From: Sialis fuliginosa
Taxonomy: Eukaryota > Arthropoda > Insecta > Megaloptera > Sialidae
DNA length: 64,000 bases
Assembly: GCA_961205875.1 (NCBI GenBank)
Contig: OY540819.1
Location: forward strand, 7,194,501 to 7,258,500
Reading direction: 5' to 3'
Position numbers and translations under genes: made by a program. The notes under the pieces are model-generated. The model searched no databases and was not told the DNA's origin. It saw nothing but the letters and a program-made list of their open reading frames with translations. Each line of letters opens with the position of its first letter. Position 1 is the stretch's first letter. Of the stretch, positions 25,801 through 40,800 are shown in pieces.

Positions 25801-28800
25801 AGAATAGAACCCTATGAAAACCCAGCCAAATGGGATAACTAGAAGTAAGGAATTTTTCAGTTTATTTAAAAGAAAAACGATATTTCTAAAAAAAATGGAT
25901 CGTGAAGTATTAATTAGTCTGATAGTTAAAAAAATATATTATTACTAAAATTGACAAAGTTGACAACCTTATTAATTAACACATTTTAAAAGGTTTAAGG
26001 GGTGTGCATTGTACGGCTAAGCCATGCTATTTAATATAATTTATCAATTTTCACAAAATATTTTTAGCAAGATAATCAAACAGTTATCAAGAAAACATGT
26101 AAATATGCATATTTAGTTATTCAAACTTGTACTTACGCAATTTTTATAATTTATCATGTTTGCTTGAAACACCTTCGTGAACAACAAGGATTATTGTGTA
26201 TATGTATTTATGTACATTTTTACCTTCACATATTTTAAGAGAGATGAAAGTGAAAGTGCTCAATGAAAGTTAAGAGTTTATTGAATTTCTATTAATAAAT
26301 TTGCGTCACGTATTTATATTGTATCTATATATTTTTAACTTATTATATATTTATTTATATATTTATTATTTCTTCATTTGTCACGTAGAAAAAATTATGA
26401 ATATTTATGTTTCTATAATCATAATTTTTTCACTAGTATTATTTTTCATTTCGATTTTTACATTTAAAAGAAAAAAATACCTATACTTATATAGCAATAG
26501 TCTTTACATCCTTTGTTATGAAGTTACAATAAGCTATTTAGTAGCCAAAGCAATAAACTGAATTTAAAAAAACTTTGCGAAAATTAATGTTTTTTATAAA
26601 GTCTGCCAAGAATAAAAAGTTATTTTGTAGGACACTAATAATAAATGTAAGATGAACAATGATCAATTCTGGTGGAAGTAATGCATTCACCAAAATTTTA
26701 TAAAAATATTCATACTAAAGAATTATTTTTTAAATTTAAAAGACTGTACCAGATTATAAAAAATAACACAAAAACAGGATAGTTGGGCCAAACTTGTCAG
26801 TCTAATGCCGTATTTAGACAAAAAAAATACAGCAACACGGTATTTTAAAACAGTTCGTTTTTAAAAATGTATAGGGTTTGTTGTACTTTTGTCAAAAAGA
26901 CACGATGTTACTGTTTTGTTTTTTCGGTCTAAACACGCCATAACGATAAAACTCATGTGGTCTAGGGCCCGTAAAATTTATAAGACAGCACTAATAAATA
27001 AAACATTGTACTAAGATTATTAAATGAGAAAAACGACACAAAATGGCTTTTGAATGGATTAATCATCACTAAACCTACAACTGTTTCTAGAAAAATAACA
27101 CTAATCAAAATCGCCGAAACAGTACCTTATCCAAGTATAAAATACGGACTACCTAGTCATAATATCGGATTTATTCTTAGTACCACTACAAATCCATTTC
27201 ACAAAATGTTTTAAAACATCCAATCCGAAACAACAATCACTTAAATGACTCAAAAGATTTAGGAGAGCGTTTCAGAATCTATCCCGACTTCCCTGTCATT
27301 GTTAAAGATATGATCTGAGGAAATGTTTAGGCTAGAATTCAGGATATTTATATGTGCTGATACGTTGAACATATTTCATGACTTCTTAATGGGATATTGA
27401 TGATAACAACTCGACGCCACCCCCATGAGCTTTTTGAGGGATGATGTGTATTTTATTAATATGACTTTATCTACTGTCTCATATCAGCAATCTTTTAGGA
27501 AATTTGATTTTTGATATTTTAGTATTGCCAACATGTATAATCGATTTTACTGTTCATGTCAGTTTTGTACAATGTTCCGATACTTTTTTGTGATGGTATA
27601 TTATGAGTGGAAGCCATGTTATACTCAGGGCTGTATTTACTCACAGGCTACCTAAACTGTAGCCCATGGGCCTGCACCACAAAAATAACTATTTAAACAA
27701 TTTAATTTTTAATAGATTAATATAAAAAAAAATACATAGGTACTGTACGTATATGTTATTTTAAAAATTGAAATACTGATTTTTGCATATAGACATGAAT
27801 CGCAACTTTTTTTTTAAATAATAGTTGTACATATCATTGTTATAGTTAGTTAGTTTTAAATCGCCTTTCTTAATAATTATAATTAATATACAGTAAAGCC
27901 AATAAAACAAAATATACCTACGTTTATACAGACTGCTCACCGCGTTTTTACAAAACATTATTCCATAAAACAATATTTTTTATCGTGCATTAGTTTAAAT
28001 GAACTATTCATAATATTTTAGACGATGAGACTTAGGTTGTTCATAGTTAATGACAGAAGGGATAGTTCAAATATTAGACCAATTAACCTAGGCTGGTTTT
28101 TCATAGCAATGTTAATAAATTGTATTAAATAATGATTTTCAATTCTTTCTATTTTTATTATATCGTCAGTTTATAGTAAAAAAATTCTACAATTTTTGCA
28201 GATTTTCAAATAAAATCCCTTCTCCGTAGGGCCCGCACCATAGATTCAGCTAAGGGGTCTACAGTTCCTAAATACGGTCCTGATCATACTGCAGTAAAGT
28301 TAATGTAAATGTATAAATTTAACAAAATATTTATTATACTCGATTAACAGTCAAAACTTAGTCATTTCAATATAGTTGGCAAGAAGTTGTTTTTAATAAA
28401 AACGACGCTGGTTTATGAAATTTATGGAAGTTACGAGTCTTCTATGGATACTTTGCCAATATAATAAAACAAATAATAAAATGTACTTATATACATAAAG
28501 TACTCTTCGCAATAACGAAATATACTTTTCTTAAATTAAATTTTAGATATGTATATTAAAATAAAAAATATATATAAAATGAATCGTTTAAATTATTTGC
28601 TAGTTTTACTAAAGTACCACCCAATTTTACATAGGCAAGTTGGGGTGATTATACATATATAAAAAACACTACATACTATAACAGTACCCGATCTACCCCC
28701 ACTTTACCTCCCTACAAATCGACCCTTTATGATTGAAAATTTGACCAACAATATTTAAAAATTTTATCGTGAAGAGATTTTAAATAATCATGTAGCTGAT

Positions 28801-31800
28801 CTAACATATTTAAGCTAGAACTCCTAGTTGAAAAATGAATTAATATCTTTATATACCAGTTATATAAATGCTCGGTTTCACGAAAGATAGATATAATATA
28901 TCTATAGCTTACATCAAACTGTTCAGTTACTTTGGATCTAATAAATTAAAAGTGTGAGACAACTCTTTAAAAATGAGAGAGATATTGAGAAACAAAACAG
29001 TTTCTCTATTTAGAAAATAGTGAAAATTTGACCATCTAAATAAATATAGTTTAATTTTTAAATTTCCAATAAATTTATACCAAATTATATGAAAATCATT
29101 AAAATTAAATAAAACCATCTGTTTCTTGAAGATTATAAAATTTTTAATCTAATTAAAACTTGTGAAAGTGCATTAAAAAATTGATAAACAGATATTTTTT
29201 TTAACTACAGAAAAATCGAAAATAGTAGGTGGTGTGGGTTTAATCATAACCTCTCCAACTATACTACAAGTATAGTTTTTCTAAACATTATCTATACTAC
29301 TATAATCGCGGCAGGCTGTGGTGTTGGCGCATGCGCATTGCGTATCTCGCGTGCCAGCAACGGAGTAGGAGAAAGCGAATGCCTAGTGGTGGGGATAGAG
29401 CCGCGTTCATCATGCCGAACGATCAATATTAGGGGAGATAAGGGGAATGCTATTCGAACACAACGATAGGAAAATCTTTTACCTACGGAACACTCCAGTG
29501 TCCGTCTAAAAAACCGTGTGTGGGTTAAATGATAAATTTTTAATAGGTGGGAGTTGCAGTTTAATTTATTTTGGTCCTTGAAGTTCTGCTAAAGATTCTC
29601 GTTATAAGGGGTATTTTTGGTTTTTGGAAATATATCTTTATGCTTGAATGTTCGTAATGGATAGTCAAATACTGTTTGTTATCATTGCGTCAAAAAATAT
29701 CTCTTATTAAGAATAAAATATTGTATGTGATGTATTTCTTTACATTGTAGTAGGTACTTAAATCATTTTTTGGTATGTAGTTAAACATAGCATATGTTAA
29801 CAATTTTAAGGAACTCCAATTCGCTCTACAAAAAATATAGCAACTAAAGTTAAAACAGTGCAATTTTTTATAAATTTTGAAATTAAACAATTGTTGCTTT
29901 ATCAAAAACATTGTATATTTACTAAAAAAAATTAATCGAAATCGATTTTGTATATTTCGAAATTAAAGGTCAACAGAAGGTTTTTATCACCACTTCTTCC
30001 TCAAGCTATATTTTTAAATATACTAGTATTCTGTTTCTACATATTACTGTTAACAATAAAAATCTTGATATAATTACAAAAATTGTGATAGTAAGCTAAA
30101 TTGAATTTCAGAAACTTTTCAAAATTCAAGAGACTAAAGGATAATGATATACAAAATATACTTTGACCTGAATGTAATATTACAAGTATTCTTAAAAACG
30201 AAATCAACAGAGGAACAATAAAAGTGCACTCGAAAAATATTTAAATCAGCTTGATTAAAATTTTTAATTTGAAAAAAAATTAACAAAAAAGTAATATTTT
30301 ATATAAAATAATTTGGTTTGGTGACATATTAAATGTTTATAAAACAGAAACAGCGAAATTGCATGGAAGATAACAGTAATAGGTACATTTGGATGTACTT
30401 CACATGCAAGTTAAATAACATGATTTAAACATGTGTACAGGTAGAGTACTAATTTAGCTACACCAGTGGTCCTCAATTTGTTTCAACTGCTTATTTAACT
30501 ACCGCTTCAAAATGTAGATAATAAAGACGATTGATTATTTTAAAGAAATATCACTAACTCTGCAAAATGTGAAATTTGTTGTAGCTATATTATTTTTAGA
30601 TAAATTAAATATCGGTATGGAGAACCATACATGACTTCCATGTTATTTAATATCTTTTTAAATAATTTTTAAAATATGAAAAATTTCAATGGGATTTGTC
30701 AGAAATAAAACTCACCTTTGTATTATAAATATTAGTTTTCTAATGTCCTAATGTCAAAAACATAATACACATTCGTAGAATAACTAATTTGAATTTAGTT
30801 GCATTTGTTTCATAGGCAACATGAATTAGTGACGTATTAATTAGTATTTAAAATTAAAATTTTGAGGGTGGTTTTCACCCCTTTAATAGTTGTATAGGCA
30901 TGTACAAATAATAAATGTCCCGTAGGTTCAATTGAAATACAAATTTATCAAGTCTTATCAAAATTAATGAGATAAAACTCGCAACTTTCTAGACGATAAA
31001 AGTTATAAATTTTCGAATATTTCTAAAACCCTTAATCTGATTAACACCAAAATCAATAGGTCTAAAGTACTTATTTTTATAGCAGTTATCGTGAACAAAA
31101 GAAAATTCTACATCCAGGCACACGCATAGCCGCCGCCATGCGGAAATCAACTTTTCTTTAGATTTTGAAAATAGTACAATCAGAATCTACTCTTATCTCG
31201 GACATGATTTTTCGACGGTATAACTTTTCTTTCAGAACATGAAAGTAAAAATGAACATTCTATGAATTTTTTTCTAAAATATCAAAAATACACAAAAAAA
31301 AATTCTTACTTTGACAACTGTAGACATTAAGAATACATAGGTATGTGTTATTTACAATTCGATTAAAACATTATAAAGGAATATTAAATAAAGTTGAAAA
31401 CACTTTGCAAAAATACTTCAATGCACAATAAATGATTGTAATTTTATGGTACGATATAAATCAAAGATATTAGTCAGAAATTACAGTAATATTCAGCGAG
31501 CATTGAGCACCGTTCGATGCAAATGAAACTGTTAAATCACAACATAAAGATAACAAATCTTGTTGTGTACACTTACTCAATTTGCGAACTTCCCATAGGA
31601 AGTAATTTAATATCTACATTAAAATCTCGAGCATAACTGAAACATTGGATGTATTTGTCAGAGTACTGAGTAACTATTGATGATAAGTATTTTAAAATGA
31701 CGAGTATATTAGGAATGTGATAACTGATAACCAAATGGACTGCGAGTAGTATTCTGAAAACAATGTGGTGAATAAAAATAGATTTTAATAACTCACGGAT

Positions 31801-34800
31801 AGTATTTTGTTTTCAATGATTTTATAGTAAATTCTTAATATGCATTAATCAAGTTTTATTTATAGGTATGTGCAATGCACAAACGTAGCCGTTCAAAAAG
31901 TTTCCGAAAAATTTAAGTGAGTAAATTTTGGAAATGAATTAGAGTTAAATCTGGACTCTAGCAATAAGATGGGAATAGCAACGATTTTCTCATTAATATT
32001 TTCGTAGGATCAGGGCCGTAACACCGGGGCAGCTGAGGCAATGCCCCGAAGTCCCCGAACAATGAGGATTTTTTTTTTTTTTTTGAAATCAGAATAACAT
32101 TTTTTTTTTAGTCAAACTCATTTTGTTTCAACACGGTACCATGTTGCCTGCAAGTTATCAACGAGTAATTTTTATTTTTAAACGTGTTTTTAGCCGTTTT
32201 GAATACATTTTTGAATTGGAACTTGGCACACTAATGGTTTTAGTTTTTATTTTCTTTAGGTTATGTAATAAAATTATAAGATTTTAAAATATTTAGTTTT
32301 ATAGGGAAATTCATAACGAAAAAAAAATGCAATCACTTTGGTGTCCGTCCGTTCGTCTGTCACAGACAATTTTCTCTGAAACTATTCGACGTAAAAATTT
32401 GAAATTTAACACAAAGGTAGTTTTGTTTACTTTTTTAAAATGAAATAATAAATTAAAAACACTAAAATCATTGTTTTCTTTTCAAAAATTTAATTTACTG
32501 GTGTAGTTTTGATTGTTCATAAAAAAATATAAATAACTAAAATTTGAAAGTTTTCACACTTTTATTGAAAAACTTTTTTTCGAAAAAAGTTACATACATG
32601 AAAATTGTTCAACAAAATTGTTATAAGGGGCCCCTCGATGACTTGCTACCCTGGGACCACAGAGATAGATAGATAAAGGGGGGGTGGAGCGAGGCTCCTG
32701 CACTTAGGCCGCTAGGGCCCATTGTGCCCCCTTGAGGTTACCAAGACTTCACTCTTTGAACAAGTCCGTTGCTTTAGTTACGGCCCTGGTAGGATAGCTC
32801 TTGAAGCATTGTCAGTGCGCAACACTAGTTGATTTTTGCGCAATAGTTTCGTTATCCAACGTGTTAAAAACTTCCTCAAGTATAGTTTATCTTTTGAATT
32901 TTTTTTAATTAATCGAATTGATATTTTTAACTTTTGGGTCATTGTAAGATATCCTATTAATATATTAAATAAGCTTTTATAAAACGATTCAGAACAAACG
33001 TGTTTCATTTTGCGCGCGAGTATGAAGAAGTTAATACCAACCTGAATTTGTTGGTGGCAAGTTCTCCTAACTCGTAGAACTTGATTTCTTCGGAGAAGAC
33101 GTCGAGCGGTACGTTGACGGGCCTCCGCAATCGGCCGCCGCTCTGATAGTAGTAGAGGATGGCGTCGAAGCTCGGCCGGTTGCGGTCGAAGAAGTACTCG
33201 TTGCGCAGCGGGTCGAAGTACCGGATGCGGCGCGCGGGGTCGCCCAGGAGCGTGTCCGGGAACTGGTTCAGCGTGCGCAGCTGCGTTTCGAAACGCAGAC
33301 CGCTCACCTGGAAACAAAAATCACAAAATTGTCAATCACGATTTGATTTGATCAAAATATACAACTACTAAACCATTGGATTATGTACAAAAAGAGAAAG
33401 TGGAATAAAACGGGTAAGTGCGTGTTGGGCACATGATAGGGTTCCGTAGGAATTCTCACTACGATTTATAAAAAATAGTTATTTCAAAATTTTTCATTGA
33501 AAGTATTAATTAAAAGCTACATTTTGTAATTTTTTCAGATTTTTTTGCATCGATATATAGTACATCGCAAGGCACATACAAAGTCTTAATTACGTCAATA
33601 TTGCGAGGTGCTACTGTAATGGTTGTTGGTGCGAGCAAATACAAAATTGTTTAAATGCAACGATTGAAACGTATGTAGGGAGTTATCTATTAAAATCTGT
33701 CGCAAACATTTCTCTATGTACTAATCGAACCCTACATTAATTTTATATATATCTTATAGTTTTGCCAGACGTATTTCATGCCGTCAGTTCTTTAGAAGCT
33801 TAAGGATAATAAAAATATATACATATAGTACGAAAAACAAGTTTCAATGCAAGATTTCGTCGCCATATCACTTGCAGTTATGCCTGCAGCCAGAAAAGGT
33901 TCACATGATAAAAAATAAAACTGTACAAAAGTTTCTTAGAAACCCTGGAGCGATTAGGACAAATCACATTCGAAGGACTTTTTATTTTAAAACATTCAGA
34001 TGTTAAAATGATTAGGTCCATTTAACAGTTGAGACAAGTGACATCTTGTCAATTTATTAAAAGAAAGTACTTCAATAATAATACCCAAATGTTGACTAAA
34101 TATTTGTACATGAATTTAATAAAATATAATTAATAGTTAGAAACAAAAAAAACATCTGCCAAGTAAATGCACAGTGCTTCCTCGTGCTAAATTCAAAGGT
34201 AGTTAATTATTGAACACACCTGATTATTTTTTATGTAAGTATACAAAAACAAAACACTATTTTTTAAAGCAAATTGAGATAAATCTTTGTAACGGAATAT
34301 TTCACAACAAACGTTGTAGATCTATATTATAGGAAATTGAATTCTCTACAAAAAAGATTCTATAAAATTTTTACGTAACATATGTCATTCTTGAGATATC
34401 TTGAAAAAAATAAATATTTTGGGATGTCACCCCTGCCCCTTACACACGATTTTGAAATGGGAGAGTCATCAAGCTAGACCCAACCATCTAACTAAGTTTC
34501 ATTAATATCGGTTCAGTGGCTCATGAGTTATGTGTGTGACAAGGATTCAGGGATCAGACACACAGACAGACACTGACCTGAAATGGAAAGATCAATTAAA
34601 ATTTTGAAATCGGAGAACAATTTTTTTGTCTCATTTTAAAACGATCACAAAGCTTCTCGTATCTTCGATATTACGAGGAAGCAACAACTGAAAGTTTGTA
34701 AACGAGTCTGTAGACTGTTTGTCACGGTTTTCGATATTCGTTGTCTGGCTATGTTTCCCAAAAGTCCAATAAACCAATAACAGAAATCCCCGCCGCCTTA

Positions 34801-37800
34801 ATGCAACGAAACTCATTCAAACAAAACAACCACATCGGATCTGTGAATCAGATTCAAGGCACTCTACTATACCTAGTGAAATAACTCAGGATTGTACTTC
34901 TTTTACGTTTACGTGATACATATGGAATAGAATTTAGAAAAGAAAGAAATAACGTTTCAGTTTTGGTTTAGTTTTTAAGGATGTATGGCAGGTACAGTCT
35001 GAGCCAAAAATAATGTAAATCTAGATGCAATAACGATCAAAATCAAATTATGAATTATTCACTTTAAGTCAAAATTGCTTAATAAACTACTAAATTTATA
35101 CTTTTTTGTTAACTGTTATTTTGGAATTTTAGCCAAAATAAACAAGTATTTTATTATTATAAATGACATTTATGAAAAAATATATACATAATAAAAAAAA
35201 ATATATTTTAGTACGCCATTTTTTTTCTTTTTTTTAATATTTTCATTAGATATGAGAACATAACATTATAGGATATAAAATAAAAATAAATATCATTTTT
35301 AATATACGGAACCATTTTTACAAAAAGTATTACCATATGCGTGTTGTATCTTAAAAATTTCCTTAAAATCTTAGAACGCATTCAGGTGTGAACATTTAAA
35401 CGCATTTTTGTTTGTATTCATTTCGGTAAAATCATATTGAATAATTTTGTTGACAGAGCAAACAATTTGTTTTATAAATATTATGGAATCAAAAAATTTC
35501 ACTTAAAAGGAAATATATTTTACGTACGTTGGTTAAAATTGAATATTGATTTAAATATTTTTTATTTTCTTCGACAAAATGTACATTGAAATAAGTTTAT
35601 AATTAAAGAATTTCCATTAGAAATGTTTATTGATTAATTATACCATAAAACACTTAAAAAAATGGTACAAGTACTGTACAAAAAGTTTTCAAATACTGAA
35701 TAATTTATAAAAATATATTATTTCAATAATACTATATATGTATATATCGATATTTGCTCACTCACATTCATAAATATAAATGAATGCATTCACTGATAAA
35801 AATATAGGTTAGAACGTTTAAAACGTGAATGTATTGGTGTACCTATACATATGTTTGTTACAATGAGACAGGGGTAGAATATCCAGCTTACGAATAAAGA
35901 TATGACTTCACTTTTATTAAATACTAGCGCATTGGCCCGGTGTTACCCGGAGATATTAATTTAACTAAACATAAAGTAATCATGTCCACACAACATGCCC
36001 ACCCAACATGCCCACTCAACATGCTAACAACGCACGGTTCACCACAAATTGTTTTTTCCGGCTTCATGAAATTTACCCAAAATATCCACAAATTATACAC
36101 CTAAACTTAACCTATCCATTAGTGAAAACCGGAATAAAATCCATTCAGTAGTTATTGAAAAAATCGTGTGAAATTATATTTTCTCCCAGGAAACACCAGG
36201 TTTTATCTTATAATTTGTATGAAAATCAAAAATAAATAAATAGGTTACCTTTCTTGGAAGTTCTTTATTGTAATTTATAAAAATCCGTTTATTTATATTG
36301 TAAAATGCATATTTTTTCATTCAAACTCATGGTGGAAAGATATATATTTGTAGGTATCATGATTCAAACTGACATTCACATATAGTAATTGTTTTCAGCG
36401 TCTTATATTCTATAGCTACTGTGTGTTTATATAAATGACAGTTCTATGCTCTGACATCATAGAAACAAAAGACACTGTGCAAAAGATTTTGTTTAATCAT
36501 TTGATGTTAAATCTTAGATTTTCATAAAATATTATTATCCACGATACTGCTCGTAAAAATTATCTGACTATTGGTGAAAACCGCATTGAAATCGGTTCAG
36601 TAACTCCCGAGTCTATAAGCCACACACAAACGAACATTCATTTTTATATATACATATATAGATACATTATTCGTGATTATTGGTTTCTAGGTATATATGC
36701 GTTTTTTTCTTCTAAAGGTATGTGAAGATCGTCAAAGTGACACATACTAAGAAGATCACCGCGGAAGCCTTATAGTACTTTTCAAATATCATTGTTTTTA
36801 ATAAATAATCATTTTTGATAGTTGACAAATATGATTTTTATTGAAAAATAAACGCTTTGATAAATAAATAAAATATAATATTATTGTCCTAATAATCTTG
36901 AATTATTAAATATTATACATACATGCATTAAAATTTAATAAACATCAACCCAAAATGTATAATGTGATAATTAGAGATTGGAAAAATAGTTGTTATTTTC
37001 AAATAGTTTTAAAATAGTTGGAAAGGTAGTTGCAAATAGTTGATTTCAAATTGTGTTCAATCAAACCAGTTTTCTGAAAACGGTGGAGATATGTAATAAA
37101 AATTACAATAAATGCATTTTTACGCAATAGTTGAAAAACTATTTTTCCAATCTCTAGTGATAATGCATAAAAACGAAAGTCCGTTATTTGTTTGTATAAT
37201 AATAATAGAGACCAAAATTATTAAAAATGCAAATAGTAATAGATACATATAATATATGGTTATATGTATTATTTAAAATGAAGGACTTATATATATTACA
37301 TAATTAGATAGAATAAATATAACGCAACACTATGGGTAACAAGCTTAATGTCAACTATAAATTAAATGAGTATAGCTTATGTACATATATCGATTTAACA
37401 CATTACTACTGTACAATATAAAATCTCTACTGAATTCGATAAAAGTCGTTCTCGTCCGTCTTCATTAACCCTAAAATGCCAATGAGTCATAAAATTTACG
37501 GCTGGGTCTCTTGATATCGATATGAATCATAGCCCATTACTATTCCAGGGTTAAGATAAAGTTTCAGTAATCATTAAACCTTTTCTTGCAAAAATTTTTT
37601 GCAACACGTCAAAAAATGTATAATGTTAAAAAATATTGGCATATGCAAAATAGTTTTATCGTTCCAAGGAATTATATTATAAACGTTAAGAGAAATTAAA
37701 TCAAGTATGATATTTAATATTTTTCACATGTCGTTTTTTGTTTGTTTGAATATATTTTTTATAGTTAATCGGAATTATATGCATATTTTTTTATATTTTA

Positions 37801-40800
37801 TCAGAAAATATGAAGTGATTAAGTATTTTAATACAGAAAAACTATATAAAAAATGTTTATTTGATTTATACACATAGTATTTATTTTACACATAGTATGG
37901 TGAAATATAAAATGAAAATATAATTCAAATGTCGAATAGATTAGTTTAAATCGAATCAAATGAGCTAACGAATAGTTAATTTTTTAAATTAAATATTTAG
38001 TTTATATTCTACACGGGTAGAAAAGTTGACTTGGGCCAAGAAATTCTTGAATTTTGTATAACGAAAAAAATATTTTTTTAATTTAAGAATATACTCTTAA
38101 TCCAGAAAATTGTTGTTTCCATTTAAAGAAATATTGTTGAACGAAAACAATAATATACTTGGATTAAGAATACATTCTTATATTAAGAAAATATTGTTTT
38201 TGTTATATATAAAACAAGATTTTCTTGGCCCAAGTCACTTTTCTACCTGTGTACTAAAAACACCATACCCATTCCATTTTGAGGCGGTTTTCTACCAAAA
38301 TCAACAAAATTGCAACTTTTTAAATAATGACTAGATAAGATCAAATTGATTTCAGAAAATTTTCCGTTTAGTAGAAATGCCGAATAGTAAAAGCAACTTA
38401 TTTATACAAGTGTAAAGTAGACATTTTGACATTGGTAGTGAATGTGCTAAAGGTTTGCATATTAGCAAGCAGAAAACATTACTAAAATAATTTCTATACC
38501 GTCGTATAACCGCACAGTAGAGTGGAGAAAAAAAACTATTTTTTTCGAATCTATGTACACCTATTTGCACAATATTTACCTTTTCTTATCTTAAAAACAC
38601 TCACCAAAAGAATGTCATAATTGGTTATTATTTCCAGATTTTTTTTATAAGAAAAAAATATAATATTTAAGGGCATTATATCTTTCATTTTAAGGGCGTT
38701 TATAAAACGATTAACTGTTTTAAATCTTTAACTGTTATATATCATTTTAAAGCCACTGGATTGCTCTTTAGTTTAAATTATTTTGTATTTGAAAATCTCT
38801 CATCGTTACCGAGATATAAAGTCCTAAAATGTTTTTTTTTTAATATAAATATCATTTAGGAACAAAATCCTTTGGTAAGTGTTATTAGGATATTATTACC
38901 TATATTTTTATTGTTAATAAATAACAATTATTGTTATCAATTTAATTATGCTTGTTTGGTTTCAGAATCGGAATCTAGAGAACCCGCACGACCACTTCAA
39001 CTTGCTGTTACTCTCGGAAACTAAACTCTATTGGTTTATAAAGTACTGGCACCAGTTATGGCCGCTATAAGAGCAAGGTTTACTGTTTTTGTGATTGACG
39101 GGCTTCTTTTTTGTAATTCTCATAAACGCATGTTACTAAAAACACCATTTAATGTAAGTAATAAGCACGCAGTGATGGACATTTGCTAATGATTACAAAA
39201 TGATAAGTACCACGATACAAAAAATATAAAAGAAAGAGTCGTCAAATTTGAAACAATGTAAAGCAATTTCTATGATAATATAATAATTAATAAATAAATT
39301 ATACTAATAATTAGTTTAAATATCCACCATTTTGACATCTACTGGCCGATTATCATCAAATCACGCTGTAAGACAGTTAAATGTATATAGATTAATATTC
39401 AGAGATGGTAGTAATCAAATATCAACAAATATTTCTAATTCAGTACATTTAATTTAAAAATACCCATTACTGGGGTCATATCCAAGACTGGTGCCAGTAC
39501 TTCATATCAAATTACTATTACAACATAAAGTTTCCACCACTTTCACCCCAATAACTATAATCATATTTCTTTCAATTCCAAGCCCTGTTTTAAACATTAA
39601 TTTCTTATATATGTGATTGCATGAACCAACGTGAACCGCCACTAGTAAAGTGTGTGTGGGGTGGGAGGTTGTGGTGCGTGTGTGTTATCACCACGTGTAA
39701 ATGGCCACATTGACGGGCAGGTCACGTGACACAGGCTACGTCACCACCGGCTTGCATCTGTGGTCAACCTAAATAATAATATGTATGTACTTGAAATTAG
39801 TAGTGTACGTAGGGGAAGTTCGGTGTAGATGATTGGTTATTAAATTTTGAACGAGGGATTTCTTAATATGCTATTAGAATAATATGTATGTTCTACTACT
39901 CGAAACATTTTTTTTTCGATTCGTTAAATGCGTATATTAGAGGTATAAGATTGGTATCGTAAGTAGGTGACATTTGTTGCAGATGCATATTAATGGCAGA
40001 ATTTTTATTCTAGAAGATTAATTAAATTATTCAATATTATTTAATATTAATAGTATTATTAGGAGAGTATTCTAAATGTATATGAGGAGATTAGTATCAA
40101 AACGCAATATCTGCACAAAGTTTCATTTTTCATCTAAAGGTGGAATCAGATGCACCTTTGCAGCCTCTTTTACGTTGATAAATAATTATGGGTTAAAATG
40201 TAATGCGTTCTATAGTTAAGCTACTTTAAGTGTTAATTTTGTTTCAAAACGCAATATCTGTGCAAAATAAATATATTAAAAATTACATATTTTACTAAAT
40301 TCACGTTTAAAAAAATGTAATAATTTGTTTATTTTGTAAATATGTTATATTAATCAAAAGAATAATCTTGTATACAAATCATACTCTTTGATAATCAAAA
40401 TTGGTTTCAAAAAGCAATATGTACCTTATTTTGGTTCAAAAAGCAATAAGTAAAAAGCAAAAACTTTATAAAAAAATTTCCAATTATTTTTTTTCTTTTT
40501 TGTTTTACTAGATTGATTACCGACGTCCAATCTTCTAGTAGTGAAAATTTGAATACTGTCGTCCGCTTATCTTACCAGTTATCAGTTTTCACCATTTTGT
40601 CTTATGTCAGATATTGCGTTTTGATACTAACCTCCTCATACATATGTTATGGTAACAACAAAATAACTGTTCGTTTTGTAAACAAATATTTTTTAATAAA
40701 TAGTTATATACCTAAATATATATGTATAATTATATAATTTTCAAATGCTTTTTGCATCACTTTCTTAAAGTGAAAAGTAAACAAACCAAATCCATTTCCT

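Larger units (their letters stand above)
21748..33041 (-). other. Shaker intron between T1 and S1-S5 exons
   Basis: 11,294 nt, mostly AT-rich without recognisable content. Supported content: an hAT-type element (27626-28282), a GC-rich island with an NRF-1-like palindrome (29305-29420), an hAT-type element (32011-32788), and an end fragment of the same repeat class near 24,240-24,285 (…ggccctgaa). Small ORFs here are low-complexity Ile/Tyr/Phe-rich chance frames. Confidence 0.8.

Noticed and set aside
26301-26561. 86-codon frame rich in Ile, Tyr, Leu and Phe
   Set aside because: AT-rich chance frame that mimics membrane protein composition; no neighbours, splice sites or homology signal.
33005-33041. 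Extension of the T1 exon beyond NKFR
   Set aside because: The match to Shaker ends at the cag|gttggt donor; the following residues are intron read-through.
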